Shown here: piece after piece, positions 11,901 through 22,540 of the stretch
Layout of the letters: every line of letters starts with the position of its first letter
How positions within the stretch are numbered: the stretch's first letter is position 1
From: Fagopyrum homotropicum
Lineage: Eukaryota; Streptophyta; Magnoliopsida; Caryophyllales; Polygonaceae
Length of the DNA stretch: 64,000 nucleotides
Assembly: GCA_033239125.1 (NCBI GenBank)
Contig: BSWB01000001.1
Span: 142,057,981 to 142,121,980 of the forward strand
Reading direction: 5' to 3'
Translations under genes and position numbers: made by a program
The notes under the pieces: generated by a model
Told to the model about the DNA's origin: nothing
Seen by the model: the letters and a program-made list of their open reading frames with translations, nothing else
Databases searched by the model: none

Positions 11901-12009
11901 TGTAAATTCGGCAACATAGCAAGGGCAATAAAAGAAAATAAAAAGTTTAAGGGTAAAAACGAAAATTGACTATTCATTGGAGGAAGTCCCACATTTAGTA
12001 TAGTAAGGA

Positions 12010-12227
12010 TATAGATATAGATAATTGATAAAAAATTTAATAAAAATAAGCTCTTCATTTTTTGATAAAATTTAAATGCCTTAGCATATGTAAGTATATT
12101 AAAAAAAAAGTATGTTTAGTATAGATAAATATAAATAAGTGTATTTATAACTATATATATATAAAGTTATTTTGGTTTAAATTTTATCATAGTATAATTC
12201 TTTCATTAATTTATTTTGAAGTATGTT

Positions 12228-12298
<71 letters not shown>

Positions 12299-12476
12299 TA
12301 TTTTGGTATAAAGACATGTTTGGTAAGTAGATAAATATAAATTTTATAATAGGATAACTATAATATGGCAACTATATAAATTAAAAAAAAAATTAAGAAA
12401 ATGACATGTGTTATTATTATGGTTTAGGATGAACCACATTGAAGCAAATGATTTGGCTTTAATATAGTATATAGAT
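12010..12476 (+). repeat. AT-rich repeat R, copy B
   Basis: Direct copy of the sequence in 4483-5472, uninterrupted except for an expanded (TA)n tract. Together with copy A it brackets the 6.5-kb Helitron. The right end carries the Helitron-like terminus TCTATATACTATATTAAAG (minus strand) at 12475. Confidence 0.65.
12233..12294. repeat. (TA)n microsatellite
   Basis: About 31 uninterrupted TA dinucleotides inside repeat R copy B; the other R copy has only a short TA run at this place. Confidence 0.97.
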
Positions 12477-12603
12477 ATATAGATTAATAAAGAATCCTAC
12501 AAAATCAATAAAATAATAAATCAACAAACTTTTAAATACCATAGTAATTTTATAGAAAAATTTAAATTCTAATTGAACCCCTACTTTTAAAAATCTATAT
12601 TAA

Positions 12604-13082
12604 GGGCCCGTTTGGTTCCAACTCCGGAAACGGAAACGGAATGAAAACGAATTTAGTCCCCTATCCAAACGAATTTTTTGATCGTTTGGTTGGATCGGTG
12701 GAATGGAAACGGAATGGAATCGGATAAGGGTTAGGAAAGGAAATGGAAATGATGGGGATTGCCTTCATGTGTTAAAAGACCCCTATCCAAATGTATTTTT
12801 TGATTGATTCGGAATCATTCCGTTACCGGGAATGATTCCTAACGCTACCAAACGAGCCCATGTATATCCTTATTCATCAAACTTTATGGAATCATTCCTT
12901 GTGGTTTAATGCAAAATGTACTTACTTTCCCACATTTTGTTACCCTATGGGGTATCAAAAGTAATCAAACTATACTCCAATTACTTCAAATCACAAGGAA
13001 TGATTTCAAAAACTTTCATGAACAAGGATATACGTATGGACTAAATACGTTTCCGATTCCGAAGTTAAAACCAAACGGGCCC
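12604..13082. mobile_element. Tourist-like MITE, 479 bp, with nested fold-back
   Basis: Terminal inverted repeats GGGCCCGTTTGGTT and AACCAAACGGGCCC lie exactly between TAA at 12601-12603 and TAA at 13083-13085, the 3-bp target duplication of PIF/Harbinger MITEs. An additional inverted end (CCAAACGAGCCC at 12848-12859) and the fold-back at 12862-13033 show that the present element is composite. Non-coding. Confidence 0.85.
12862..13033. mobile_element. Nested fold-back element inside MITE
   Basis: Left arm begins GTATATCCTTATTCAT and runs to ATCATTCCTTGTG; the right arm is its inverted copy ending ATGAACAAGGATATAC. Arms are about 43 bp around a spacer of about 85 bp. It lies wholly inside the Tourist-like MITE. 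Confidence 0.7.
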
Positions 13083-13085
13083 TAA

Positions 13086-14339
13086 ATACTCATAGATTTT
13101 TAAACTCCAAAAAAATAGCGTAAAATCTTAATTAAATACACACCTTTAAAATTGAATACACACCGGGAAGAGTTGATGACCAAAGTACTAGTATATTACC
13201 GTGGAAGCCAATCTATAGACAAGTCCACTTACGTAAAAGACCAAACAAAATCTTTCAAAGATGATTGACTAAGATCAAATCAAGTATAAATCTATATATC
13301 CTAATAAAAATAAGATCAAATCTCAACTTATAGTTCAACAAAGAATCTGCAATACACATTACATAGTCACATAGAACAGAGGAAAGAAATGAATATTATA
13401 ATTAAAATCGTGTATAAAAGAGGTTTGTTATCTTTAAATTCAATACATACCTTTACATTGAAAATTTGTTATTTTATGATAATTTATTTTTCTAATATTA
13501 AAAAAATTATTTTAGAACATTAGATCGTAATCTATAATCTATTTTAATAAGGAAGTTATAATTATAATATGTATCCACGTGCTTTAACGTCGTAATTCTA
13601 ATTTTGTTAAAAAAATTCATTTAATGTTAATACTTTCTAAACACAAAATTTATGCTTTTACTATTATTGAAAAATGAACTTATATTCATTTGTTTCTTAT
13701 ACCTAGTATAATATATCTTAATATGTGTGAAGTATAATAATTATTATTTATTTTTTTTCAGTTTCTATTTTAATGCTTCTTAATTTGTGTGAAAAACTAT
13801 AGAGGGACAAATATTGTAAAATGGATGGAGTATTATTTAAAAATTATAATTACATTTTTATTTATTGACTGATATCTACTTTTTTAAATTGAATATTAAT
13901 ATAAACTTTAAAAAAATTACTAGTTAATGTACAAACTATTTCACATTAAATCAGTTTTGATACAAGGCGAAATTAGGGCCAAATTTATTACCAAAACCCG
14001 CCCATAAAATTTTAAAGAACACAAAATTACCTCCTAGATTATATTTTTTTTTCAAAATCACCCATATTATTTTTGTATACCTAACGAATTATGGCCAATT
14101 TTATTTCCATAAAAATATCCATAAACTTTTAAAGCACACAAAACAAACGAATTAAATATAAGTTAATAAACCCATACTTGGTGACATTCCCACAAAATTT
14201 TGGTATATTATAAGATTGATTAAAGTTTAAATTTTAAAACATGAAATGAAGATCTTTTTTTCACAAATTTACGATAAATATATTAATTTTAAATTACACA
14301 AAATTTTCACTGGTATATAATATTGAAACAATTTGGTTT
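13086..14339. other. AT-rich intergenic DNA
   Basis: No supported gene. An inverted copy of the GGTGTGTATTCAAT end motif sits at about 13145-13162. The rest is AT-rich with only short random frames. Confidence 0.5.
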
Positions 14340-14461
14340 ACTAGGCTTTTTCTAATTTTGTGTTTAGTAAATATACCCTTGAAAAAAGAGTGCAGAGTTT
14401 GAGAATATATACAAAAAGTTGAGGTATATTTACTTAATTGAAACATTAAAAAGCCTAGTTA
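14340..14461 (+). mobile_element. Short MITE, family T, copy 1
   Basis: Ends ACTAGGCTTTTT and AAAAAGCCTAGTTA are inverted. The body (TTTTGTGTTTAGTAAAT, then a GAGTTTGAGAAT block, then TACTTAATTGAAACATTAAA) is shared with 35066-35191 (opposite strand) and 54775-54900 (same strand). About 122 bp, non-coding. Superfamily not assigned. Confidence 0.75.
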
Positions 14462-14548
14462 CTACTTTAATTTCTCAAAAAAACTTAGTTAATAAAATTG
14501 AACTATATTATTTCATTAAATTTTACTCACGAACATAATTTTTTTGAG

Positions 14549-14857
14549 ATCTTTTACCTATATAGCAAAAATAATAATAAAAGTAACTAAATGACACATC
14601 ATTAAACTATGTTACAAAAATAGCAAATATTCTTACACATTATAGAGGGAAGATAGTTTATTTGGTCGAATTACTATTTTCGTTTCATTATAATATGTAT
14701 CCACGTACATTGTAGAGGGAAGGTAATTTATAATTAATTTCACCAAATAAATCACCTTCTCTTTATAATATGTTAGGATATTTGTTATTTTAGTAAAATA
14801 GTTTGATGATGTGTCATTTGGATAATTATTTTTTTTGTTACTATATAGGTAAAAGAT
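14549..14857. mobile_element. 309-bp long-inverted-repeat element
   Basis: Left arm starts ATCTTTTACCTATATAG; right arm ends CTATATAGGTAAAAGAT. Arms of about 120 bp pair along most of their length (for example AAATGACACATCAT against ATGATGTGTCATTT). AATTTTTT runs close to both ends could be an 8-9-bp target duplication. Structure suits a Mutator-type MITE. A transcript through it would form a long hairpin. Confidence 0.7.
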
Positions 14858-15799
14858 TAGAATTTTTTCCTCATAAGAAACAATAATGACACTACCTTAA
14901 ATATAGGTCTATTAATCAATATTAATTTTAACTTTATTTATTTACGAATAAACTACCTTAAATATTTAAGAATAAAGTGATCACTATTATATAAAAAAAT
15001 AACATGAATGATTATTAAAAGAAAATATAATATAGGGTTTATTTTATATTATTTTAAAAATATGTATGAGATTTTGTGTATAATTTAACCAAAATAAAAC
15101 CACGATCAAAAATTGATGTAATGTGAAGAAGTTGTATTCCAAATTATAATTTTTAACTTTTGTATTATTTTTGCTCGTATCCCTTGATATTAATTATTTG
15201 ACATTTTTCCTTATATTAATTAATGCACACAATTTCTGTAAAAATACGTGACATTAATCTAATTTATGTATATTATAATGGATATTACGAAATCGTATTA
15301 TTTTTCAAATCTGCGTTGTTCTCAATTATAACATAGATATCCATTAATAATAACTTTCCTCTACTGTCAAATGATATCTACGAAATTAAATGAATTTGTT
15401 TAACATATAATTGATTTTTCTAATCAATTTTAATTATAAGCATTTACGTAAGAGCAAATTCTTATAATAAATGTATAAATTTTAAAATAGTTAAATAGAT
15501 AGATTTAGAAATATATTTTAAAACTATTTTGTAAAGTAGACGTTACCGAAACCGAAAATCTATAAATTTAGTTTTAATAGAAATTTAATGATGTTGGTCG
15601 AAATATTATCACAGGATATTCAAATATACTGCTGCGACTTCCGGAGAATGAAGCCCCCAATTTTGACATCACCCAGAATTTTTGGAGGTTTGTTCTGATC
15701 CATATCCTTGTCAAATTCCAACAGGGGAAGCGAAATCACCGCCAGAACACGTTACAAAACAGGGCTCATCGTCTGAACTGTGATCAAGCAACGAAGAAG
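14858..15799. other. AT-rich DNA upstream of the MFS gene
   Basis: No gene seen. The last 180 bp before the MFS start (from about 15630) are less AT-rich and probably hold the transcription start and 5' UTR. No convincing TATA box could be chosen. Confidence 0.45.
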
Positions 15800-17887
15800 A
15801 TGAAATCGGAGACCTTAACACTCTTGCTGGTCAATCTAGCGAGTATAGTAGAGAGAGCAGACGAATCTCTTCTTCCAGGAGTTTACAAAGAAGTTGGAGA
15901 AGCACTTCACACAGATCCCACTGGCTTAGGCTCTCTTACTCTCCTCCGATCCATCGTTCAATCCGCTTGCTATCCATTAGCCGTCTACCTTTCCGCCCGC
16001 CATAATCGAGCTCATGTTATTGCTCTTGGTGCTTTCCTTTGGGCTGCTGCTACTTTCCTCGTCGCCATCTCTTCCACCTTCTTTCAGGTAATTTATATCC
16101 AAAACCCTAGAAATGTTCATATTTGGTTTAGGGTTTTAGGATGTCTGATTCGATATCATTTGGATAATATCTGATATCTAGAAATGGATACCGTACGGAC
16201 CTTACATTTGATTTTTCATTGATACCAAATGTTTCAAGTATAGGACTTGTATTGAAGGACTGATGTGATGCATGTATCTTATGTAACTAGTATTCATATT
16301 GGTGCATAGGTGGCAGTATCGAGGGCGTTGAATGGGATTGGACTTGCAATTGTTGGACCTGCTATCCAATCCCTCGTAGCCGACTCTACCGATGATAGGA
16401 ACCGTGGCACAGCATTTGGATGGTTGCAGCTAACAGGAAATCTTGGCTCTATTGTAGGTGGATTATGTTCAGTGTTGATAGCTCCTCTAACAGTTTTAGG
16501 AGTTCCGGGTTGGAGGATTTCATTCCACATTGTTGGTATAATCAGTGTACTGGTGGGTGTATTAGTTCGCCTATTTGCCAACGATCCACACTTTCCTGAA
16601 GTTGTTAGTGATTCTAGCAGGCATGCTACGGATTCCTCGTTTAGGGTTCAAGTGAGTGAACTGGTTCAGGAAGCAAAGAATGTCACAAGAATTCCATCCT
16701 TCCGGATAATAGTGGCTCAGGGCGTTACTGGCTCGTTCCCTTGGTCAGCTTTGTCGTTCTCTGCTATGTGGCTGGAGTTAATTGGATTCTCTCACGCAAT
16801 GACTGCTTTCCTCATTGGCCTGTTTATTTTTGCTAGTTCAATTGGTGGCTTGTTTGGTGGCTTTATGGGTGACAAACTTTCACAACACTTGCCTAATACT
16901 GGCCGGATAATTTTAGCTCAGATTAGCTCAGGTTCAGCTATACCTTTGGCAGCTCTACTTCTGCTGGGTTTACCTGATGACCCTTCTACTGCTTTATCAC
17001 ATGGCTTCATCCTTTTTGTGACTGGATTTTTTATTTCCTGGAATGCCCCTGCAACCAATAAGTAAGCTATATCACCTAATCTCCCATAATTTTGTATGGT
17101 CTTGGTACTGTCTACATGAGTACCTGTTATTGTATTATATGCTTTAGAAAATTACAAGCTTGAGGGTTTGTGGTTTATGTTGTTGGTTTGGTACCTGCTA
17201 AAGGCTAATACTCAGATGCTTCAATAGGAATTTAAGTCGGTTGCTTGTTCATAGTCCATTAAAGCTGCCCTAAAGTTGGTTATTTGGATGTGCTTGTACA
17301 AATGTATTCAGCTCTAGAATTGCTTGTTTGCTTGGTATTTTTTTTCAAAAATATTTTTCTGATTGCGGTTTTCCAGTCCAATTTTTGCAGAAATAGTACC
17401 GGAGAAATCACGGACAAGTATCTATGCTTTGGATCGGTCGTTTGAATCCATACTATCGTCATTTGCTCCACCAGTTGTTGGGATACTAGCTCAGCATGTT
17501 TATGGATATAAGCCTGTAGCCAAAGGATCGAGTGCATCCGAAGTTGTTGCAACAGACAGAGAGAATGCTGCTTCATTGGCTAAAGCTTTATATGCAGCAA
17601 TTGGAATTCCAATGGCCCTCTGCTGTTTGTTCTACACTTTCTTATATCGTACTTACCCAAGAGACAGGGAACGAGCCCAAATGCAAGCGTTGATAGAATC
17701 AGAGATGGAACAACTTGAATCTGATACAGAGCTGATTGAAGGAGGACAATCTGATTTTACTCAAATGATCAAAGACGGGTATGGAATGGAAATTCGCTAT
17801 GAAGTGGTTGATGATCTTGAAATGGAAGGGACCGATGAGAAAAGGCTATTGCATAATCAGCCAAAACATTTGAGGCATGTCAAATGA
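15800..17887 (+). CDS. Major facilitator superfamily transporter, three exons
   Basis: Exons 15800-16087, 16310-17061 and 17377-17887 join in frame with GT-AG introns of 222 and 315 bp, giving 516 residues. The protein opens with TLTLLLVNLASIVERADESL and continues YKEVGEAL...LRSIVQ, hallmarks of the plant MFS group that includes Arabidopsis At2g18590, At4g36790 and UNE2 (At1g78130). A loop like MFS motif A (SARHNRAHVIALGA) follows the second helix, and a second copy (GDKLSQHLPNTGRI) lies in the C-terminal half, as expected for two six-helix bundles. The tail after the last helix (about residue 440 on) is acidic and cytosolic. Substrate is unknown for the family, which is distantly related to spinster-type carriers. 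No stops or frameshifts, so it looks functional. It is transcribed towards the MUB gene. Confidence 0.93.
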
Positions 17888-19044
17888 CAAAAGATGTGCG
17901 GTGAGATTAAGAGTTGGATTTGTCCATATTCCACGCAAGGAACTCGAGGAGATTAAAACAGTATGTAGGTACGATTTTCATAACATACCGCAAAATGGGT
18001 TTCACTGAGCTGGTGCTTAAGTTCAGTTTTTTATTTTCTCTCATGTATATGCTGAGGTTAATTGTATGATATTACTAGTAACATTCAGATATAAAAGAAC
18101 GGACAGTTATTTTGGAGGAAATGTATGAATGATGTGCCTGAATCCCTGATAATGAAAATAAACTATAAGTTATAAAGCTTGGATTGAAGATAAGGGTTTA
18201 TAGCGGCCATGAAACTCGATATGTTTTGTACGTTTATATCTGGCTGCTTGATTATCACATTTGACTGGAACTGGAGATAAACTTACGAATAAAATGTGAT
18301 GATCAGACTGTTATTATTCCTGTAATTGAACCTAATTTAGAATGGCCAAAAAGAAAGCTCGAAGGCCAAAATCAATGGTGCCTCTTAAGAGAAAGAGCTG
18401 CATAAAGAGGAGCTATATCATGACATTGCTGGAATTACTGTCTCAAACATTGCACAACGGATGCTAGATAATACTTATAATGTTTGGTCAGCTAAAACCC
18501 TCATTAAACTATAATAAATGAAATTTTCTTTTAACTAGGGTCTAGGGAATGCCTATGGATTGGATCATGGTAGATATATCATTTTCATCATCTGATCGAA
18601 CTTGCAAATTCAGTCACCTAGCCCATTATTTACTGTTGTGCTTATCACTCGATCACTTACTCATCGAGGGATACATACAAAAAACCCCAGATCCTAAAAA
18701 AGCCTTCGCGAGATCACCAAGGAGGAAGAAGTCTTATTGGCGTTCTATTGGCGTTCGACAAAGTTATGATTGGGTTCCGTATTACAAATGGCGAAGCCCA
18801 ATTATACTCGGCATAACACCTGGCTCTAACTGCGCTAGGAAACTTCGTCGGCGGTGGCTTGGGAGGAGGCATAATGTAGACAGTAGCCCCTGCAGGGCCA
18901 GAGTACCGGACAGAACATTGGGCGAAAATCTGTCGACAATGGCATTCAGCATCCACACACTTAAAACGTTGCAAATGCTTTACTGCAATATTTTATGACA
19001 ATGGCAGTCCGGAGAGCTCACTCGAGGGACTGCTAAGCATAAGC
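17888..19044. other. MFS 3' UTR and unrecognised gene-like fragments
   Basis: The MFS 3' UTR probably ends near the AAATAAAC at about 18157. Beyond it are two protein-like but unassigned pieces. On the plus strand near 18390-18490 a short frame includes KEELYHDIAGITVSNIAQRM. On the minus strand 18714-18974 encodes 86 residues with a proline run (IMPPPKPPPTKFPS) and several cysteines. Both are bounded by stops and may be exons of a decayed gene. No family recognised. Confidence 0.35.
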
Positions 19045-19063
19045 AATGACACACTCAAAAATG
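19045..19063 (+). repeat. LINE target-site duplication, left copy
   Basis: AATGACACACTCAAAAATG, repeated perfectly at 26725-26743 directly after the LINE poly(A) tail. A 19-bp duplication is in the usual range for target-primed reverse transcription. Confidence 0.95.
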
Positions 19064-19076
19064 GCCCAAGTTTGAT

Positions 19077-21581
19077 ATGAAAACGCTCTCTTCGTTTCCA
19101 AATCTACGCGCCAGACGCGCCCCCTTTCCTGACCACGATGAAAGTCTAAAATCGAAATCCCTAATTTACCTCCTCTTCCGACAAGCCTTTCTCCGTATCC
19201 AAATCCAAAGCAAACACGATGAACATCCTCCTCAAAGCAGTAAGCAGGGCGATCAAAGTATCGACAGGATCCTGCTGGCCCTTCTCTGCCTCGACAATCC
19301 AGATAAACAAAACAATCGGAAAAGTGGCTTGAGGCGAGAAGAAATTCATGATGAAATCAGAAGAGGGGTTTGGCTTCCAAATCGGGTGAGACAAGGCTGG
19401 AAAAGGAAAAGAAAGGAAAGGGATAAAGATGTGTTGACCTGGGGAAGATCTCTGTTGCAGAAGAATTGTCTGATTCTTGTTACAAGGTTGCGAAGGGTTC
19501 CAAACCGAGCTGATTCTTTTCGGCTTGAAAGATCTCCTTGTCGGGATCCTAGCCCTGAATTTCTTGAGTCTGTGCATCACATAATGAACCCTCAAACCCT
19601 AACTGAATCTCAGGAACTCGATTTGGCTGTAACCTGGGATGACGAAACGACTCTGGCTCCGACAAGCCCTGGAAAAACGAAGAGCTGTGCAATGCTCACT
19701 GCTACACACCCAGAAAATCTCCTGAACTCCGGCGACTACAGGTGCGTCTTTTCCCTTTCTATGTCTCTCCTTTCTGTCTTGCGGATTGTTTCCCTGTCTG
19801 TCTTGATTTTCCTTGCTGCTGTGTTATGGATTGAAATTGCATCTGACTCTAGGCATAAAGCCCTGCTAGGAGATCATCCTCATGTTAACCTGACCAAATC
19901 TCTTGTTTTCTGGTTTGAAAGAAGTGTTTGCTTAGGCAAACGATGCTATAAAATGAACCCCGCCCCCATACCAAAAACTCAAACAAAACATATTTACATT
20001 GCTAAGATTATTTCGGATTTAAGTATGAATGAGAAAATCAAATCTTTCAAAGAGAAAGTATGTGAAATCCCTAAGAATTTGTATCAAGAGAAACAAGAGA
20101 AGACCAGCCCTGCTAAGATAGAAGATCCAGTTGAAGCCAAGAAAGGGAATCCTGCTGAAGCTACACCAGGAGAAGGAAATGCAGAGAGCAAACCAGAGAA
20201 ACCTAATTCCAGGAAGGGCAAGGAAATTCTGGAAGATGAGGTAAACCTTGATGAATACCTGAAAATGCTGTCCAAAGTGAAATCTGATTTCACTAAAATC
20301 AGGGAGTCCTCACTGATGGGCAGAATCTTTGGCAACCCAATAGAATTTAGTAAAGTAAGAACTAAATTACTGGCTGAATGGAGAAATATTAAGGGAGAAG
20401 TCCAACTCATCCCAAAGCTTAATCACTGGTTTGAAATCAATTTCTCTAACCCCTATGATAAAACCATGATTTGGGAGAAGAGGCCTTTCCACATCTTTGG
20501 TCACATTCTCATTCTCCGACCCTGGAAGCCTAACTTCAATGTGTTCACTGAGAATGTTTCGGCTGTTGATGTGTGGGTTAGGATCCCTATGATCCCTCCT
20601 GAGTATATCAACAAGGAAGTCATTAGAACCATCATCGAAGCAAATAAGGTTGGAAAATTCATCCGTCTAGATCCCTTTTCTGAAAAGGGCACGGGAGTGA
20701 ATTATGCTCGTATTTGCATCAACTATGATCTTGAGCTGAATTTCCAAAAAGAGAAGGAAGTTCCCATTCCGGATGAAGATGGAGTTACTAAAATGTTTAA
20801 AATCTGGTTCGAGGACTTTTCCAAAGGTTGCGGTTTTTGTGCTAAGAAGGACCATGGCTTTGAGCAATGTCCCATGAGAATGATAAGTGCTAAGAAAACA
20901 AGCTATTCTTTCAGGAATGGAAAAAAATGGGAATCTGGTGTAAACAAAAAGGGGAAAGAAGATGAGAAAGACGCTGACTGGACGCCTGTGATGAACCACA
21001 AGAAGAAAAAAAGAACTCCAGTGTTTGTAAGCGGAGTTAAGCCCTACCTCTCGGGGTCCACTGGGATCACAGTTGCATTCAATGATATCTCTTCCCAAAG
21101 TTCGAAAAGTAGCTCTTTTGGCCCTTGTGAAAGCAAGGAGCTAAAGGCTAATCCCAGCTCCAATGAGGAAAAAACTGAGGAGCAACCCCCTAAGGATGAC
21201 AGTAACGAGATTTTTGGCAAAGTCCTAGTGCAACCCACCTTCTTGGAGCAAGAAAAAGACATTCCCCAGCCTGAGGATGAGCTGTTTGCTATGAATATGA
21301 TCAATGATCATGATACTGGAATGAATCTGAGTGAAACTGAGAACGGCACTGTCTTGGCCTACCTGCTGCATAAAGTTCCAGCACCGATAGATGACGAAAT
21401 CTTGATCTCTGAAGGCTCTTTCCACTCCTTCCACACCAATAACACAGTGCATAGGCAACTGGAGGAGCTGGAGGTCAAAACTGAGGGGTCTAAGTCTACT
21501 TCAAGCAAGAGGAAGGTGAAGGAAGGCACTAGTGACACTGCTACCTCAACTCTGAAGGGGGCGAAGAAAGCCAGAACTTGA
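19077..21581 (+). CDS. LINE ORF1: DUF4283-type nucleic-acid-binding protein
   Basis: Open for 834 codons. The C-terminal half is clearly ORF1p: a DUF4283-like domain (about residues 390-560, including HWFEINFSNPYDKTMIWEKR and FNVFTENVSAVDVWVRIP) followed by a CX2CX4HX4C knuckle (residues about 585-598, nt 20829-20870) and a charged tail. ORF1 proteins coat the LINE RNA and act as chaperones in the retrotransposition particle. The true start is uncertain: ATG at 19077 is only 13 bp from the element's 5' end, and residues 1-300 look like translated 5' UTR, with a possible splice site at about 19741. Later candidate starts are 19584 and about 20026. Confidence 0.8.
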   Translation: MKTLSSFPNLRARRAPFPDHDESLKSKSLIYLLFRQAFLRIQIQSKHDEHPPQSSKQGDQSIDRILLALLCLDNPDKQNNRKSGLRREEIHDEIRRGVWLPNRVRQGWKRKRKERDKDVLTWGRSLLQKNCLILVTRLRRVPNRADSFRLERSPCRDPSPEFLESVHHIMNPQTLTESQELDLAVTWDDETTLAPTSPGKTKSCAMLTATHPENLLNSGDYRCVFSLSMSLLSVLRIVSLSVLIFLAAVLWIEIASDSRHKALLGDHPHVNLTKSLVFWFERSVCLGKRCYKMNPAPIPKTQTKHIYIAKIISDLSMNEKIKSFKEKVCEIPKNLYQEKQEKTSPAKIEDPVEAKKGNPAEATPGEGNAESKPEKPNSRKGKEILEDEVNLDEYLKMLSKVKSDFTKIRESSLMGRIFGNPIEFSKVRTKLLAEWRNIKGEVQLIPKLNHWFEINFSNPYDKTMIWEKRPFHIFGHILILRPWKPNFNVFTENVSAVDVWVRIPMIPPEYINKEVIRTIIEANKVGKFIRLDPFSEKGTGVNYARICINYDLELNFQKEKEVPIPDEDGVTKMFKIWFEDFSKGCGFCAKKDHGFEQCPMRMISAKKTSYSFRNGKKWESGVNKKGKEDEKDADWTPVMNHKKKKRTPVFVSGVKPYLSGSTGITVAFNDISSQSSKSSSFGPCESKELKANPSSNEEKTEEQPPKDDSNEIFGKVLVQPTFLEQEKDIPQPEDELFAMNMINDHDTGMNLSETENGTVLAYLLHKVPAPIDDEILISEGSFHSFHTNNTVHRQLEELEVKTEGSKSTSSKRKVKEGTSDTATSTLKGAKKART

Positions 21582-22540
21582 ATTCCCTAACATATTCTAG
21601 AATGATAAATAAATGCTGTCTTTTGAATAGGGTATGTGAGCCTCCCTTGAAAAAATTGGCCTTACTGTTTCTGTTTAGAATAAAGATGTGTGTGAATTGG
21701 CTTCTATGCCTTGAACTTTCCTCCGGAAAGTCTATCCCTGTTATAACCCTTTATGTGCCCCCTAGGAATAGATTTGACACTTGTTTCTATTCCTGCACTT
21801 ATGTTGAGATCCTTTGTGTTATTGTCTTCTGGTGCATGAACTTGCTGTTTCGCCTCTCTCTGGTTTTGTTTTGTTGGACTTTCTGGCGCTGCTGTGTCCT
21901 TTCTTTGTTGTGCAGGCACTCTTCGAATAAACTCTTCTGGGCTCCTTTGACTATACGAAGCCTCTACTCTAGTGAACGACTACAATCCTGGAATGTAATG
22001 ACTCTCCTTCCCACAGCTCCTATACTGCGGGATTGCAAGCAACTTCATTGGAATGACGATCTTGGAGAAGAATATGAAATCTACAGAAACTCTTCTTTTT
22101 ATTTTGCTATGTACCCCAAAAATTGTATTGATCTGTCGATCTTTACGATACTGGAAATGGTTGTAAATCTCATGAACTTTTGGTGCCTCTTGTCTTTGAA
22201 ATTTATTTGCCAAATCTACTCATGCCCCTTAATAGGAAGAAACCGAAACAAAGGTACCCCTTGTACACAATGTTTCCCCAAAGGGATGTTTCGAAAATGT
22301 AATGTCACGAGAACAATTGCCATAATTGATGAACCGAAATTTACGCACCAAAAACGAGCTGTTTATAAAAGAAGTAATGTTTCTAAATTTACTAAACGAA
22401 AGAGGAAGATAAGCTCACCCCCAACCTGTAGGAGGAACAAAAGCGCTAAACAGGTGCATTACAGGCCAAAACGGTTAAAATTATTGATAGGCTTGGAAGG
22501 AACCATGGGCTTTCCACCCAAAAATCCTAATCGGTGTTAA
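21578..22540 (+). other. LINE inter-ORF open frame, ends in TAATG
   Basis: A 320-codon frame, first ATG at 21602, in a different frame from both neighbours. The first two thirds are hydrophobic and Cys-rich and may be chance. The last 70 residues are strongly basic (KFTKRKRKISS, RPKRLKLLIG, then GFPPKNP) and look coding. The frame ends in TAA at 22538-22540, whose last A is the first base of the ORF2 ATG (TAATG). This could be ORF1's true C-terminal extension reached by frameshift or splicing, or a coupling leader for ORF2. Unrecognised otherwise. Confidence 0.4.

Larger units (their letters stand above)
5473..12009 (-). mobile_element. 6.5-kb Helitron with possible captured gene pieces
   Basis: On the minus strand the element starts TCCTTACTATACTAAATG at 12009 and ends ...GTCGCGACTAG at 5473, with a 6-bp-stem hairpin (GCGTGC/GCACGC) ending nine bases before CTAG. 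Plus-strand flanks are A at 5472 and T at 12010. Joining the flanks gives AATATAGTA|TATAGATAT, which is exactly how the uninterrupted relative at 12461-12478 reads, so the empty site supports both boundaries. No Rep or helicase coding sequence was seen, so it is non-autonomous. Exon-like pieces on the minus strand (7983-8060, 8411-8930, 11480-11900) suggest captured gene sequence in the element's own orientation. Confidence 0.75.

Noticed and set aside
12177..12371. Ile/Tyr repeat frame
   Set aside because: Translation of the (TA)n microsatellite.
17280..17576. Long minus-strand frame across the MFS third exon
   Set aside because: Shadow of the MFS coding exon; no splice or domain support.
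18549..18998. 149-codon plus-strand frame before the LINE
   Set aside because: Overlaps the more protein-like minus-strand frame; no domain, compositionally mixed.
19161..19595. 144-codon minus-strand frame in the LINE 5' region
   Set aside because: Antisense to the LINE open frame; composition is the complement, with no recognisable domain.
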